Of a stretch of 64,000 nt of DNA, positions 1 to 8,040 are shown in pieces (the first letter of the stretch is position 1; every line of letters starts with the position of its first letter). Origin of the DNA: Roseomonas sp. CECT 9278 (GTDB taxonomy: Bacteria > Pseudomonadota > Alphaproteobacteria > Acetobacterales > Acetobacteraceae); contig NZ_CAKKLX010000008.1 in NCBI RefSeq assembly GCF_918698155.1, positions 103,888-167,887 of the forward strand, written 5' to 3'. The position numbers were made by a program, and so were the translations under genes. The notes under the pieces were generated by a model that saw only the letters and a list, made by a program, of their open reading frames with translations, did no database searches and had not been told where the DNA came from.

Positions 1-459
1 TTCCTCAGCGACGTGCATGCGCTGGGGCTGCAGACCGCGCAGGGCCTGGTGCTGACCGAGACCTTCTACTGGGACCTCAATGACCGCACCCGCGCCTTCA
101 CCACCCGCGTGCGCCCGCGCATGCCCAACCAGGCGCCGCCCACCATGGTGCAGGCCGGCTGCTATTCCGCCACGCTGCACTACCTGAAGGCGGTGAAGGA
201 ACTGGGCGTTGCCGCGGCCAAGGCCGATGGCGCGGCGACCGTCGCGCGCATGAAGGCAATGGCGACCGAGGACGACGCCTTCGGCCCCGGTTCGGTGCGC
301 GCCGATGGGCGCAAGCTGCACCCCGCCTACCTGTTCGAGGTGAAGGCGCCGGCCGAAAGCCGCGCCGCCTACGACTACTACAAGCTGCTGCAGACCGTGC
401 CCGCCGACCAGGCCTTCCGCCCGGTGGCCGATGGCAATTGCGCGCTGGCGCGCAGCTGA
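1..459 (+). CDS. ABC transporter substrate-binding protein, branched-chain amino acid type (3' part)
   Basis: This is the C-terminal 152 codons of a periplasmic substrate-binding protein; the 5' part lies outside the window and the frame is open from base 1. The sequence aligns almost residue for residue with the ends of the next four genes: it shares ETFYWDLNDRTRAFT, HYLKAVKELGVAAAKADG and the terminal DYYKLLQT...AFRP block. It is therefore the first visible member of a tandem family of at least five. The likely role is ligand capture for the LivH/LivM permease encoded at 5764-7653. The ligand cannot be told from sequence. Confidence 0.88.
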   Translation, partial: FLSDVHALGLQTAQGLVLTETFYWDLNDRTRAFTTRVRPRMPNQAPPTMVQAGCYSATLHYLKAVKELGVAAAKADGAATVARMKAMATEDDAFGPGSVRADGRKLHPAYLFEVKAPAESRAAYDYYKLLQTVPADQAFRPVADGNCALARS

Positions 460-475
460 ACCAGCCCATCACAAC

Positions 476-502
476 GGCGCGGCGGGGATGGCCCCGCGCG
501 CC
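476..502 (+). other. intergenic hairpin between first and second binding-protein genes
   Basis: The inverted repeat pairs GCGCG-G-CGGGG with CCCCGCGCGC around an ATGG loop, with one bulged G at 481. There is no T-tract. It lies between the stop at 459 and the ribosome binding site of the next gene, so an mRNA-processing or stabilising hairpin is more likely than a full terminator. Confidence 0.4.
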
Positions 503-529
503 CGGACCTGCCGATCGAGGGAGATACGA

Positions 530-1768
530 ATGACCGGGATCAATCGTCGCGCAATGCTGGCCGCCGGCGCGGCTGCCGGCGCGCTGCCCTGGCGCAGCGC
601 CCGCGCGCAGGCCGCCAATACCATCAAGATCGGCGTGCTGAACGACCAGTCCGGCCTGTACCGCGACGTGAACGGGCCGGGCTCGGTGGTCTGCGTGCGC
701 CAGGCGATCGCCGACCTTGGCCTGGCCGCGCGCGGCATCAACGTGGAAGTCGTGGTGGGCGACCACCAGAACCGCCCGGATGTCGGCGTGAACATCACGC
801 GCCAGTGGATCGACCGCGATGGCGTCGACATGATCATCGACGTGCCGACCTCCTCGGTCGCGCTCGCAGTGAACACGGTCGTGCGGGAGAAGAACAAGGT
901 CTACATCAACTCCTCGGGCGCCACCTCGGACCTCACGGGGTCGGCCTGCTCGCCCAACACGGTGCACTGGACCTACGACACCTACATGCTGGCGAAGTCG
1001 ACCGGCGGCGCGATGGTGCGCGCGGGCGGCGACAGCTGGTTCTTCATCACTGCCGACTACGCCTTCGGCCATGCGCTGGAACGCGACACCGGCAATTTCG
1101 TGCGCGCCGCCGGCGGGCGCGTGCTGGGCCAGGTGCGCACGCCCTTCCCGGGCACCACCGACTTCAGCAGCTTCCTGGTGCAGGCGCAGGCGTCGCGCGC
1201 CAAGGTGATCGGGCTGGCCAATGCCGGCGGGGACACCATCAACTCGATCAAGCAGGCGGCCGAATTCGGCGTCACGCGCCGCGGCGTGAAGCTGGCCGCG
1301 CTGCTGATGTTCATCTCGGACGTCCATTCGCTGGGCCTGCAGACGGCGCAGGGGCTGGTCTGCACCGAGACCTTCTACTGGGACCTGAACGACCGTACCC
1401 GCGCCTTCACCGGCCGCGTCGTGCCGAACATGCCGCAGGGGCTGCGCCCGGGCATGGCGCAGGCCGGCTGCTATTCGGGTGCGATGCACTACCTGAAGGC
1501 GGTGATGGAACTGGGCGTCGCGGCGGCCAAGGCCGATGGCGCGGCGACCGTCGCGCGCATGAAGGCGATGCCGACCGAGGACGATGCCTTCGGCGCGGGG
1601 TCGATCCGCGTCGATGGCCGCCGGCTCTGCCCGGCCTACCTGCTGGAAGTGAAGACCCCGGCCGAGAGCCGCGGTCCCTGGGACTACTACAAGCTGCTGC
1701 AGACCACCCCGGCCGACGAGGCGTTCCGCCCGCTCGCGGAGGGTGGCTGCGCGCTCGTGCGGAGCTGA
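530..1768 (+). CDS. ABC transporter substrate-binding protein, branched-chain amino acid type (copy 2)
   Basis: A 412-residue periplasmic binding protein of the Leu/Ile/Val (type I periplasmic fold) class. The ATG at 530 is chosen because GAGGGAGAT lies just upstream and the N-terminus INRRAMLAAGAAAGALP is a twin-arginine-like signal ending at about ARAQA (residues 23-27). The mature part starts TIKIGVLNDQSGLYRD, typical of the family. Shared blocks with its neighbours include ADYAFGHALERD and NAGGDTINSIKQAAEFG. Length is normal for the family. It probably delivers a small organic acid or amino-acid-like ligand to LivHM encoded downstream; the ligand is unknown. Confidence 0.92.
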   Translation: MTGINRRAMLAAGAAAGALPWRSARAQAANTIKIGVLNDQSGLYRDVNGPGSVVCVRQAIADLGLAARGINVEVVVGDHQNRPDVGVNITRQWIDRDGVDMIIDVPTSSVALAVNTVVREKNKVYINSSGATSDLTGSACSPNTVHWTYDTYMLAKSTGGAMVRAGGDSWFFITADYAFGHALERDTGNFVRAAGGRVLGQVRTPFPGTTDFSSFLVQAQASRAKVIGLANAGGDTINSIKQAAEFGVTRRGVKLAALLMFISDVHSLGLQTAQGLVCTETFYWDLNDRTRAFTGRVVPNMPQGLRPGMAQAGCYSGAMHYLKAVMELGVAAAKADGAATVARMKAMPTEDDAFGAGSIRVDGRRLCPAYLLEVKTPAESRGPWDYYKLLQTTPADEAFRPLAEGGCALVRS

Positions 1769-1792
1769 CGCGCGCGCCGCTGCGCCTGCCGT

Positions 1793-1912
1793 CCCGGCCC
1801 GTGCTTGAAGGCCGGGCCGGGCCGCGGGACGCGGCGGCGCCGATCATCGGGCCACGCAGTCCCGATGGATGCCGTGCCTGACGCCCCGGGCGGGAGCCAA
1901 CCCAGCCCGGGG
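1793..1912 (+). other. two hairpins in the gap between binding-protein genes 2 and 3
   Basis: CCCGGCCC (1793-1800) pairs with GGGCCGGG (1814-1821), and CCCCGGGC (1884-1891) pairs with GCCCGGGG (1905-1912). Both are perfect 8-bp stems with 13-nt loops and no T-run. They fill the largest gap (173 nt) within the binding-protein array and could attenuate transcription or protect mRNA ends. I see no coding sequence in this gap. Confidence 0.4.
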
Positions 1913-1941
1913 ACGACGACAATCAACAGGAGGATGTCCCG

Positions 1942-3165
1942 ATGGAGCTGACCCGCCGCAGTGCCCTGGCCGCCGGCACCGCCGCCGCGATCGCGCCGCT
2001 GAGCCGCGCCCGCGCGCAGGCGAACACGATCCGCATCGGCGTGCTGACCGACATGTCGGGCACCTACCGGGACAATACCGGCCCGACCTCGGTTGCCTGC
2101 ACGCGCGAGGCAGTGGCCGAGTTCGGCGCCAGCCACGGCTTCACCGTGGAAGTGGTCGAGGCCGACCACCAGAACCGCCCCGATGTCGGCTCCAACATCG
2201 CGCGCCAATGGTACGACCAGGGCGTCGATGTGATCGTCGACGTGCCGACGTCGTCGGTCGGGCTCGCGGTCAACCAGATCGCGCGGGAGAAGAACAAGGC
2301 CTACCTGAATGTCGGCTCCGCCACCGCGGACATGACCGGCCCCGCCTGTTCGCCCAACACAATCCACTGGGCCTACGACACCTACATGCTGGCGAAGTCG
2401 ACCGGCGGGGCGATGGTGCGCGCGGGCGGCGACAGCTGGTTCTTCATCACGGCCGACTATGCCTTCGGCCATGCGCTGGAACGCGACAACGCGAATTTCG
2501 TGCGCGCCGCGGGCGGGCGGGTCGTGGGGCAGGTGCGGACACCTTTCCCCGGCACCACCGACTTCAGCAGCTTCCTGGTGCAGGCGGCGGCGGCGCGGCC
2601 CAAGGTGATCGGCCTGGCGAATGCCGGCGCGGACACCGCCAACTGCGTGAAGCAGGCCGCCGAATTCGGCATCACGCGGCGCGGCATCAAGCTGGCGGCG
2701 CTGCTGCTGTTCGTGAACGACGTCCAGGGCATCGGCCTGCAGACCGCGCAGGGGCTGGTCTGCACGGAATCCTTCTACTGGAACACCAACGACAAGACGC
2801 GCGCCTGGACGCAGCGCGTCATCCGCCGCACGCCGACCAACTACCCGAACATGATCCATGCGGGCTGCTATTCGGCGACGCTGCATTTCCTCAAGACCGT
2901 GGCGGCGATGGGCGTGCCGGCGGCCAAGGCCTCGGGCCTCGAACTGATCAACCGCATGAAGGCCACGCCCAGCGAGGATGACTGCTTCGGCACTGGCACC
3001 ATCCGCGCCGATGGCCGCCGCCTGATCCCGTCCTTCCTGTTCGAGGTGAAGTCGCCGGCCGAGAGCTCCGGCCCGTGGGATTTCTACAAGCTGCTGCAGA
3101 CCACGCCGGCCAACGAGGCATTCCGCCCGCTCGCCGAGGGGAACTGCCCGCTCGTGCGGAGCTGA
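1942..3165 (+). CDS. ABC transporter substrate-binding protein, branched-chain amino acid type (copy 3)
   Basis: A 407-residue paralogue of the flanking binding proteins. AGGAGG at 1929-1934 sets the ATG at 1942. The N-terminus ELTRRSALAAGTAAA is a Tat-like signal ending near RARAQA. The mature part begins TIRIGVLTDMSGTYRD. It keeps the family blocks ADYAFGHALERD and FYKLLQTT but differs in the C-terminal lobe (NTNDKTRAWTQR where the others have DLNDRTRAFT). This suggests that ligand preference may have drifted between copies. Confidence 0.92.
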   Translation: MELTRRSALAAGTAAAIAPLSRARAQANTIRIGVLTDMSGTYRDNTGPTSVACTREAVAEFGASHGFTVEVVEADHQNRPDVGSNIARQWYDQGVDVIVDVPTSSVGLAVNQIAREKNKAYLNVGSATADMTGPACSPNTIHWAYDTYMLAKSTGGAMVRAGGDSWFFITADYAFGHALERDNANFVRAAGGRVVGQVRTPFPGTTDFSSFLVQAAAARPKVIGLANAGADTANCVKQAAEFGITRRGIKLAALLLFVNDVQGIGLQTAQGLVCTESFYWNTNDKTRAWTQRVIRRTPTNYPNMIHAGCYSATLHFLKTVAAMGVPAAKASGLELINRMKATPSEDDCFGTGTIRADGRRLIPSFLFEVKSPAESSGPWDFYKLLQTTPANEAFRPLAEGNCPLVRS

Positions 3166-3231
3166 CAGCCCGCCGCACCACGATCGACGCGCATCAAGAC
3201 GCGGCAACACCACAGGGAAGGACACCACGAC

Positions 3232-4464
3232 ATGACCGAGATCAACCGCCGGACCGTACTGGCCGCCGGCGCAGGACTGGGCGGGCTGCCGTTCACCCGC
3301 GCCCGCGCGCAGGCGGCCAACACCATCAAGATCGCGCTGCTGTGCGACTTCTCAGGCACCTATCGCGACGTGACGGGGCCGAACGAACTGGCCTGCGTGC
3401 GCCAGGCTGCCGCCGAATTCGCCAATCGCGGCTTCAACATCGAAGTCACCTTCGCCGACAACCAGAACCGCGCGGATGTGGGCTCCAATATCGCGCGCAC
3501 CTGGTTCGACCGCGACGGCGTCGATTGCCTGGTCGATGGCGGGGCGTCGTCGGTCGCGCTCGCGGTCAACGACGTGGTGCGCGAGAAGAACAAGGTCTAC
3601 GTCAATTCGTCCTCCGCCACGTCGGACCTGACGGGGCGCGCCTGCTCGCCCAACCTCGTGCACTGGACCTACGACACCTACATGCTGGCGAAGTCGACCG
3701 GCGGCGCCACGGTGCGCGCGGGCGGGGACAGCTGGTACTTCATCACGGCGGACTATGCCTTCGGCCATGCGCTGGAACGCGACACCGCGAACTTCGTCCG
3801 CCAGGCCGGCGGGCGGGTGCTGGGGCAGGTGCGCACGCCGTTTCCGGGCACGTCGGATTTCTCCTCCTTCCTGCTCCAGGCGCAGACCTCGCGCGCCAAG
3901 GTCATCGGCCTGGCCAATGCCGGCAGCGACACCATCAACTGCATCAAGCAGGCGGCGGAATTCGGGCTGACGCGGCGCGGCATCAAGCTGGCCTCGCTGC
4001 TGATGTTCATGCCGGACGTGCATTCGCTGGGCCTGGAAGCCACGCAGGGGCTGATCTGCACCGAGACCTTCTACTGGGACCTCAATGACCGCACCCGCGC
4101 CTTCACCAACCGCGTGCGCGCAAACCTGCAGCCCAACGTGCCGCTGTGCATGAACCACGCGGGCGGCTACGCCTCGGTGCTGCACTACCTGAAGGCGGTG
4201 GCCGACATGGGCGTGGCGCAGGCCAAGGCGAATGGCGCCGAGGTGGTGGCGCGCATGAAGGCGATGCCCTGCGACGATGACTGCTTCGGCCCCGGCAGCA
4301 TCCGCCAGGACGGGCGCAAGCTGCACCCGGCCTATCTGTTCGAGGTGAAGTCGCCGGCCGAGAGCCGCGGCCAGTACGACTACTACAAGCTGCTGCAGAC
4401 CACCGCCGGCAACGACGCCTTCCGCCCGATGGCGGAGGGCAATTGCTCGCTGGTGCGCAGCTGA
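3232..4464 (+). CDS. ABC transporter substrate-binding protein, branched-chain amino acid type (copy 4)
   Basis: A 410-residue paralogue with the Tat-like signal EINRRTVLAAGAGLGG and cleavage near RARAQA. The start at 3232 follows AGGGAAGGA. The mature protein begins TIKIALLCDFSGTYRD. The presence of SGTYRDVTGPNELACVRQ and ADYAFGHALERDTANF places it in the same subfamily as the other copies. It sits 66 nt after copy 3, in the same orientation and probably the same transcript. Ligand unknown. Confidence 0.92.
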   Translation: MTEINRRTVLAAGAGLGGLPFTRARAQAANTIKIALLCDFSGTYRDVTGPNELACVRQAAAEFANRGFNIEVTFADNQNRADVGSNIARTWFDRDGVDCLVDGGASSVALAVNDVVREKNKVYVNSSSATSDLTGRACSPNLVHWTYDTYMLAKSTGGATVRAGGDSWYFITADYAFGHALERDTANFVRQAGGRVLGQVRTPFPGTSDFSSFLLQAQTSRAKVIGLANAGSDTINCIKQAAEFGLTRRGIKLASLLMFMPDVHSLGLEATQGLICTETFYWDLNDRTRAFTNRVRANLQPNVPLCMNHAGGYASVLHYLKAVADMGVAQAKANGAEVVARMKAMPCDDDCFGPGSIRQDGRKLHPAYLFEVKSPAESRGQYDYYKLLQTTAGNDAFRPMAEGNCSLVRS

Positions 4465-4484
4465 TCCTGCACCGATGACCACGC

Positions 4485-4510
4485 GGCGGCGCCGAACCAC
4501 CGGCGCCGCC
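4485..4510 (+). other. intergenic hairpin between binding-protein genes 4 and 5
   Basis: GGCGGCGCC (4485-4493) and GGCGCCGCC (4502-4510) form a perfect 9-bp stem with an 8-nt loop. No T-run follows. It resembles the hairpins in the other gaps of the array. Confidence 0.4.
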
Positions 4511-4534
4511 CAGCACGCAAGGGAGAACGGAGTG

Positions 4535-5746
4535 ATGCACGCCAGTCGCCGAAGCCTTCTCGCCTCCGCCGCGCTCGCGGCGCCGATCTCGCGCGCCCGC
4601 GCCCAGGGCGGCACCATCCGCATCGGTGTGCTGACCGACATGTCGGGGCCGTATCGCGACACCACCGGTCCCGGCAGCGTCGTCATGACGCAGGCGGCGG
4701 CGGCGGAATTCGCCAATCGCGGTTTCACGGTCGAGGTGCTGCAGGCCGACCACCAGAACCGCCCCGATGTCGGCGCCAACCTGGCGCGGCAATGGTACGA
4801 TCAGGGGGTGGATGCGATCGTCGATGTGCCGACATCCTCGGTCGCCTTCGCGGTCAACACCATCGCGCGCGAGAAGAACAAGGTCTTCCTGAATTCCGGC
4901 GCGGCCAGTTCCGACCTCACGGGCGCGCAATGCAGCCCGAACACGGTGCACTGGACCTACGACACCTGGATGCTGGCCAAGGGCACCGGGGCGGCCATCG
5001 TGCGCACCGGAGGCGACAGCTGGTTCTTCGTGACCGCCGACTACGCCTTCGGCCACGCGCTGGAACGCGACACCGCGAATTTCGTGCGTGGCGCGGGCGG
5101 GCGCGTGGTGGGGCAGGTGCGCTACCCGTTCCCCGCCACCACCGATTTCTCGGCCTTCGTGCTGCAGGCGCAGGCGTCGCGCGCCAAGGTGCTGGGCATG
5201 GCCAATGCCAGCACCGACACGGTGAACACCATCAAGGCGGCGCGCGAATTCGGCCTGCACCGGTCGATGAAGTTCGCCGCCCTGCTGATGGGCGTGATGG
5301 ACATCCACGCGCTGGGGCTGGAATCCGCGCAGGGGCTGCTGCTGACGGAATCCTTCTACTGGGACCTCAATGACCGCACCCGCGCGCTGACGCAGCGCAC
5401 CCGCGCCGCCAACCAGAACCGCCCGCCCGCCATGGTGCCGGCGGGCTGCTATGGCGCCACGCTGCACTACCTGAAGGCGGTGGCGGACATGGGCGTGGCC
5501 GCCGCCAAGGCCGATGGCCGCGCCGCGGTGGCGCGCATGAAGGCGATGCCGACCGATGACGACGCCTTCGGCCCCGGGCGCATCCGCGAAGATGGCCGCA
5601 AGCTCCATCCGGTGTATCTGTTCGAGGTGAAGTCGCCATCCGAATCCCGCGCGCCCTTCGACTACTACAAGGTCGCCGCCACCACGGCCGCGGAGGAAGC
5701 CTTCCGCCCGCTGGCCGAGGGCGGTTGCTCGCTCGTGCGTTCCTGA
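4535..5746 (+). CDS. ABC transporter substrate-binding protein, branched-chain amino acid type (copy 5)
   Basis: A 403-residue member of the same array. The ATG at 4535 is preferred over the upstream ATG at 4475 because AAGGGAGAACGG precedes it and the Tat-like signal HASRRSLLASAALAAPIS with the RARAQG cleavage region starts here. The mature start is TIRIGVLTDMSGPYRD. It is the member closest to the permease genes (17 nt before livH). It is also the most divergent at the very C-terminus, where KVAATTAAEEAF replaces KLLQTT. Confidence 0.92.
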   Translation: MHASRRSLLASAALAAPISRARAQGGTIRIGVLTDMSGPYRDTTGPGSVVMTQAAAAEFANRGFTVEVLQADHQNRPDVGANLARQWYDQGVDAIVDVPTSSVAFAVNTIAREKNKVFLNSGAASSDLTGAQCSPNTVHWTYDTWMLAKGTGAAIVRTGGDSWFFVTADYAFGHALERDTANFVRGAGGRVVGQVRYPFPATTDFSAFVLQAQASRAKVLGMANASTDTVNTIKAAREFGLHRSMKFAALLMGVMDIHALGLESAQGLLLTESFYWDLNDRTRALTQRTRAANQNRPPAMVPAGCYGATLHYLKAVADMGVAAAKADGRAAVARMKAMPTDDDAFGPGRIREDGRKLHPVYLFEVKSPSESRAPFDYYKVAATTAAEEAFRPLAEGGCSLVRS

Positions 5747-5763
5747 CAAGGATCTGACTGCCC

Positions 5764-6660
5764 ATGCTCGAAATCATCGAGAACTTCCTCGGCATCCCGG
5801 CGCCGCTGCTGTTCGGGCAATTGCTGCTCGGCCTCATCAACGGCGCCTTCTATGCGATGCTCTCGCTCGGGCTCGCGGTGATCTTCGGGCTGCTCAACAT
5901 CATCAACTTCACCCATGGCGCGCAGTTCATGATGGGCGCCTTCGTCGCCTGGATGCTGTTGGCCTGGGGGGGCTTGGGCTATTGGTGGGCGCTGCTGATC
6001 GCGCCGCTGATCGTGGGTGCCACCGGCGTGGTCATCGAACGGCTGATGATCAGCCGGCTTTACAAGCTTGATCACCTGTATGGCCTGCTGCTGACCTTCG
6101 GCATCGGCCTGATCATCGAGGGGCTGTTCCGCAACCACTTCGGCTCCTCCGGCCTGCCCTACCGCATCCCCGCCGAGCTCTCGGGGGCGTGGGACCTCGG
6201 CTTCATGTTCATGCCGGTCTATCGCGGCTGGGTGGTGGTCTTCGCGCTGGCCTGCTGCCTCGCGACCTGGCTGGTCATCGAGAAGACGCGCCTGGGCGCC
6301 TATCTGCGCGCCGCGACCGAGAACGCCGCCCTGGTGCAGGCCTTCGGCGTGAACGTGCCGCGCATGATCACGCTGACCTACGGGGCAGGGGTGGCGCTGG
6401 CCGCACTCGCCGGCGTGCTGGCCGCGCCGATCTATTCGGTGAACCCGCAGATGGGCACCAACCTCATCATCGTGGTCTTCGCGGTCGTCGTGATCGGCGG
6501 GATGGGGTCGATCCTGGGGTCGGTCATCACCGGCTTCGGGCTCGGCATCGTCGAGGGACTCACCAAGGTGTTCTGGCCGGAGGCCTCGGCCACGGTCATC
6601 TTCGTCATCATGGCGATCGTGCTGCTGGCACGTCCCGCCGGCCTGTTCGGGAGGGCGTGA
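5764..6660 (+). CDS. livH: branched-chain amino acid-type ABC transporter permease LivH
   Basis: A 298-residue inner-membrane permease of the LivH family. It is hydrophobic throughout, with about eight predicted membrane segments. The family hallmark LAVIFGLLNIINFTHG occurs at about residues 38-53, and the cytoplasmic coupling region includes AATENAALVQAFGVNVPR. It starts 17 nt after the last binding protein and ends 3 nt before livM, so the two permeases are co-translated. It forms the membrane channel with LivM. The ATPases LivG and LivF are not found in this window and presumably lie upstream. Confidence 0.93.
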   Translation: MLEIIENFLGIPAPLLFGQLLLGLINGAFYAMLSLGLAVIFGLLNIINFTHGAQFMMGAFVAWMLLAWGGLGYWWALLIAPLIVGATGVVIERLMISRLYKLDHLYGLLLTFGIGLIIEGLFRNHFGSSGLPYRIPAELSGAWDLGFMFMPVYRGWVVVFALACCLATWLVIEKTRLGAYLRAATENAALVQAFGVNVPRMITLTYGAGVALAALAGVLAAPIYSVNPQMGTNLIIVVFAVVVIGGMGSILGSVITGFGLGIVEGLTKVFWPEASATVIFVIMAIVLLARPAGLFGRA

Positions 6661-6663
6661 GCC

Positions 6664-7653
6664 ATGGCGTCCGAAACCACCGCCGGCGCGATCGCGCCCA
6701 CCACCCGCGACGAGGGCGGCATCTGGGGCTTCTCGACCGCGCAGCTCGCGGCCCTGGGCGTGCTGGTCGCGTTCCTCGCGGTCGCGCCGTTCTTTCTCTA
6801 CCCGGTCTTCCTGATGAAGCTGCTGTGCTTCGCGTTGTTCGCCTGCGCCTTCAACCTGCTGATCGGCTATGTCGGACTGCTGAGCTTCGGCCATGCCGCG
6901 TATTTCGGCATGGGTGGCTACATCGCCGGCCACGCGGCGAAGGTCTGGGGCCTCAGCCCCGAGGTCGCGGTGCTGGCCGGTGCGGCCGTGGCCGGCCTGC
7001 AGGGCTGGGTGTTCGGCTGGATCGCGATCCGCCGGCAGGGCATCTACTTCGCCATGATCACGCTGGCGCTGGCGCAGATGATCTACTTCGTCTGCGTGCA
7101 GGCGCCCTTCACCGGCGGCGAGGACGGCATCCAGGCGATCCCGCGCGGCTCGCTGTTCGGCTCGGTCAGCCTGTCCTCCGACATGAACATGTACTGGTTC
7201 GTCGCCGCCATCTTCCTGGCCGGCTTCCTGGCCATCCACCGCATCATCCATTCGCCCTACGGCCAGGTGCTGAAGGCGATCCGCGAGAATGAACCGCGCG
7301 CCACGTCGCTGGGCTACCGCACGGATGACTACAAGCTGGTGGCCTTCATCCTGTCGGCCACGCTGGCCGGTGTCGCGGGTGGCGTGAAGTCGCTGGTCTT
7401 CGGCATCGCGACCCTGACCGACGTGCACTGGGCCATGTCGGGCGAGGTGGTGCTGATGACCCTGGTCGGCGGCCTCGGCACGGTGTTCGGCCCGGTTGTC
7501 GGCGCCGCGGTGATCGTGACGATGCAGAACTACCTGGCGGAGATGGGCGCCTGGGTCACGGTGATCCAGGGCGGCATCTTCATCACCGTCGTGCTGGCCT
7601 TCCGGCGCGGCATCGTCGGTGAGATCGCCAACCTGTTCCGGGTGAAGCTGTAG
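6664..7653 (+). CDS. livM: branched-chain amino acid-type ABC transporter permease LivM
   Basis: A 329-residue inner-membrane permease of the LivM family. An N-terminal cytoplasmic stretch of about 25 residues precedes the first membrane span. Family signatures include FNLLIGYVGLLSFGHAAYFGMGGY and the coupling loop AIRENEPRATSLGYRTDDYK. Usual length for LivM. It partners LivH encoded immediately upstream. The operon may continue into the DUF1330 gene 28 nt downstream. Confidence 0.93.
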   Translation: MASETTAGAIAPTTRDEGGIWGFSTAQLAALGVLVAFLAVAPFFLYPVFLMKLLCFALFACAFNLLIGYVGLLSFGHAAYFGMGGYIAGHAAKVWGLSPEVAVLAGAAVAGLQGWVFGWIAIRRQGIYFAMITLALAQMIYFVCVQAPFTGGEDGIQAIPRGSLFGSVSLSSDMNMYWFVAAIFLAGFLAIHRIIHSPYGQVLKAIRENEPRATSLGYRTDDYKLVAFILSATLAGVAGGVKSLVFGIATLTDVHWAMSGEVVLMTLVGGLGTVFGPVVGAAVIVTMQNYLAEMGAWVTVIQGGIFITVVLAFRRGIVGEIANLFRVKL

Positions 7654-7681
7654 CCCGGCACGCAACGCGCGAGATGGCGGC

Positions 7682-7972
7682 ATGGCCAAGGCGTATTGGG
7701 TCGCAACCTATCGTTCGGTCGGCAACCCGGAGGCGGTTGCGGCCTATGCCGCGCTCGGCGGCCCGGCGCTGACCGCCGCCGGCGGCCGCATCCTGGCCCG
7801 CGGGATGCCCGCGCACCTCTACGAGGCCGGGTTGCAGCAGCGCACCGTGGTGATCGAATTCGACAGCGTCGATCAGGCGCGCGCCGCGCATGACAGCCCG
7901 GCCTACCAGGCGGCGCTTGCCGCGCTGGGTGACGGCGCGGTGCGCGACATCCGGATCATGGAAGGCGCCTGA
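7682..7972 (+). CDS. DUF1330 domain-containing protein
   Basis: A 96-residue small soluble protein matching the DUF1330 ferredoxin-like fold family. It starts KAYWVATYRSVGNPEAVAAY, the typical first strand and helix, and ends with VIEFDSVDQARAAHDSPAYQAA. Members of this family often sit beside catabolic enzymes, but their function is unproven. It lies between livM and a flavin monooxygenase, so a shared role in processing the imported compound is a reasonable inference. Confidence 0.85.
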   Translation: MAKAYWVATYRSVGNPEAVAAYAALGGPALTAAGGRILARGMPAHLYEAGLQQRTVVIEFDSVDQARAAHDSPAYQAALAALGDGAVRDIRIMEGA

Positions 7973-8040
7973 CCGCCGGCGCGCTTGCCCGCGCCTGCGG
8001 CTCGCGCCACGCTGCACCGCAGCACAGCGGTGAGGCGATC

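Noticed and set aside
5665..7689. 674-codon open frame antisense to livH, livM and part of the last binding-protein gene
   Set aside because: It mirrors codon structure of the sense genes (high GC removes stops), is His/Gln/Asp-rich low complexity, and resembles no family.
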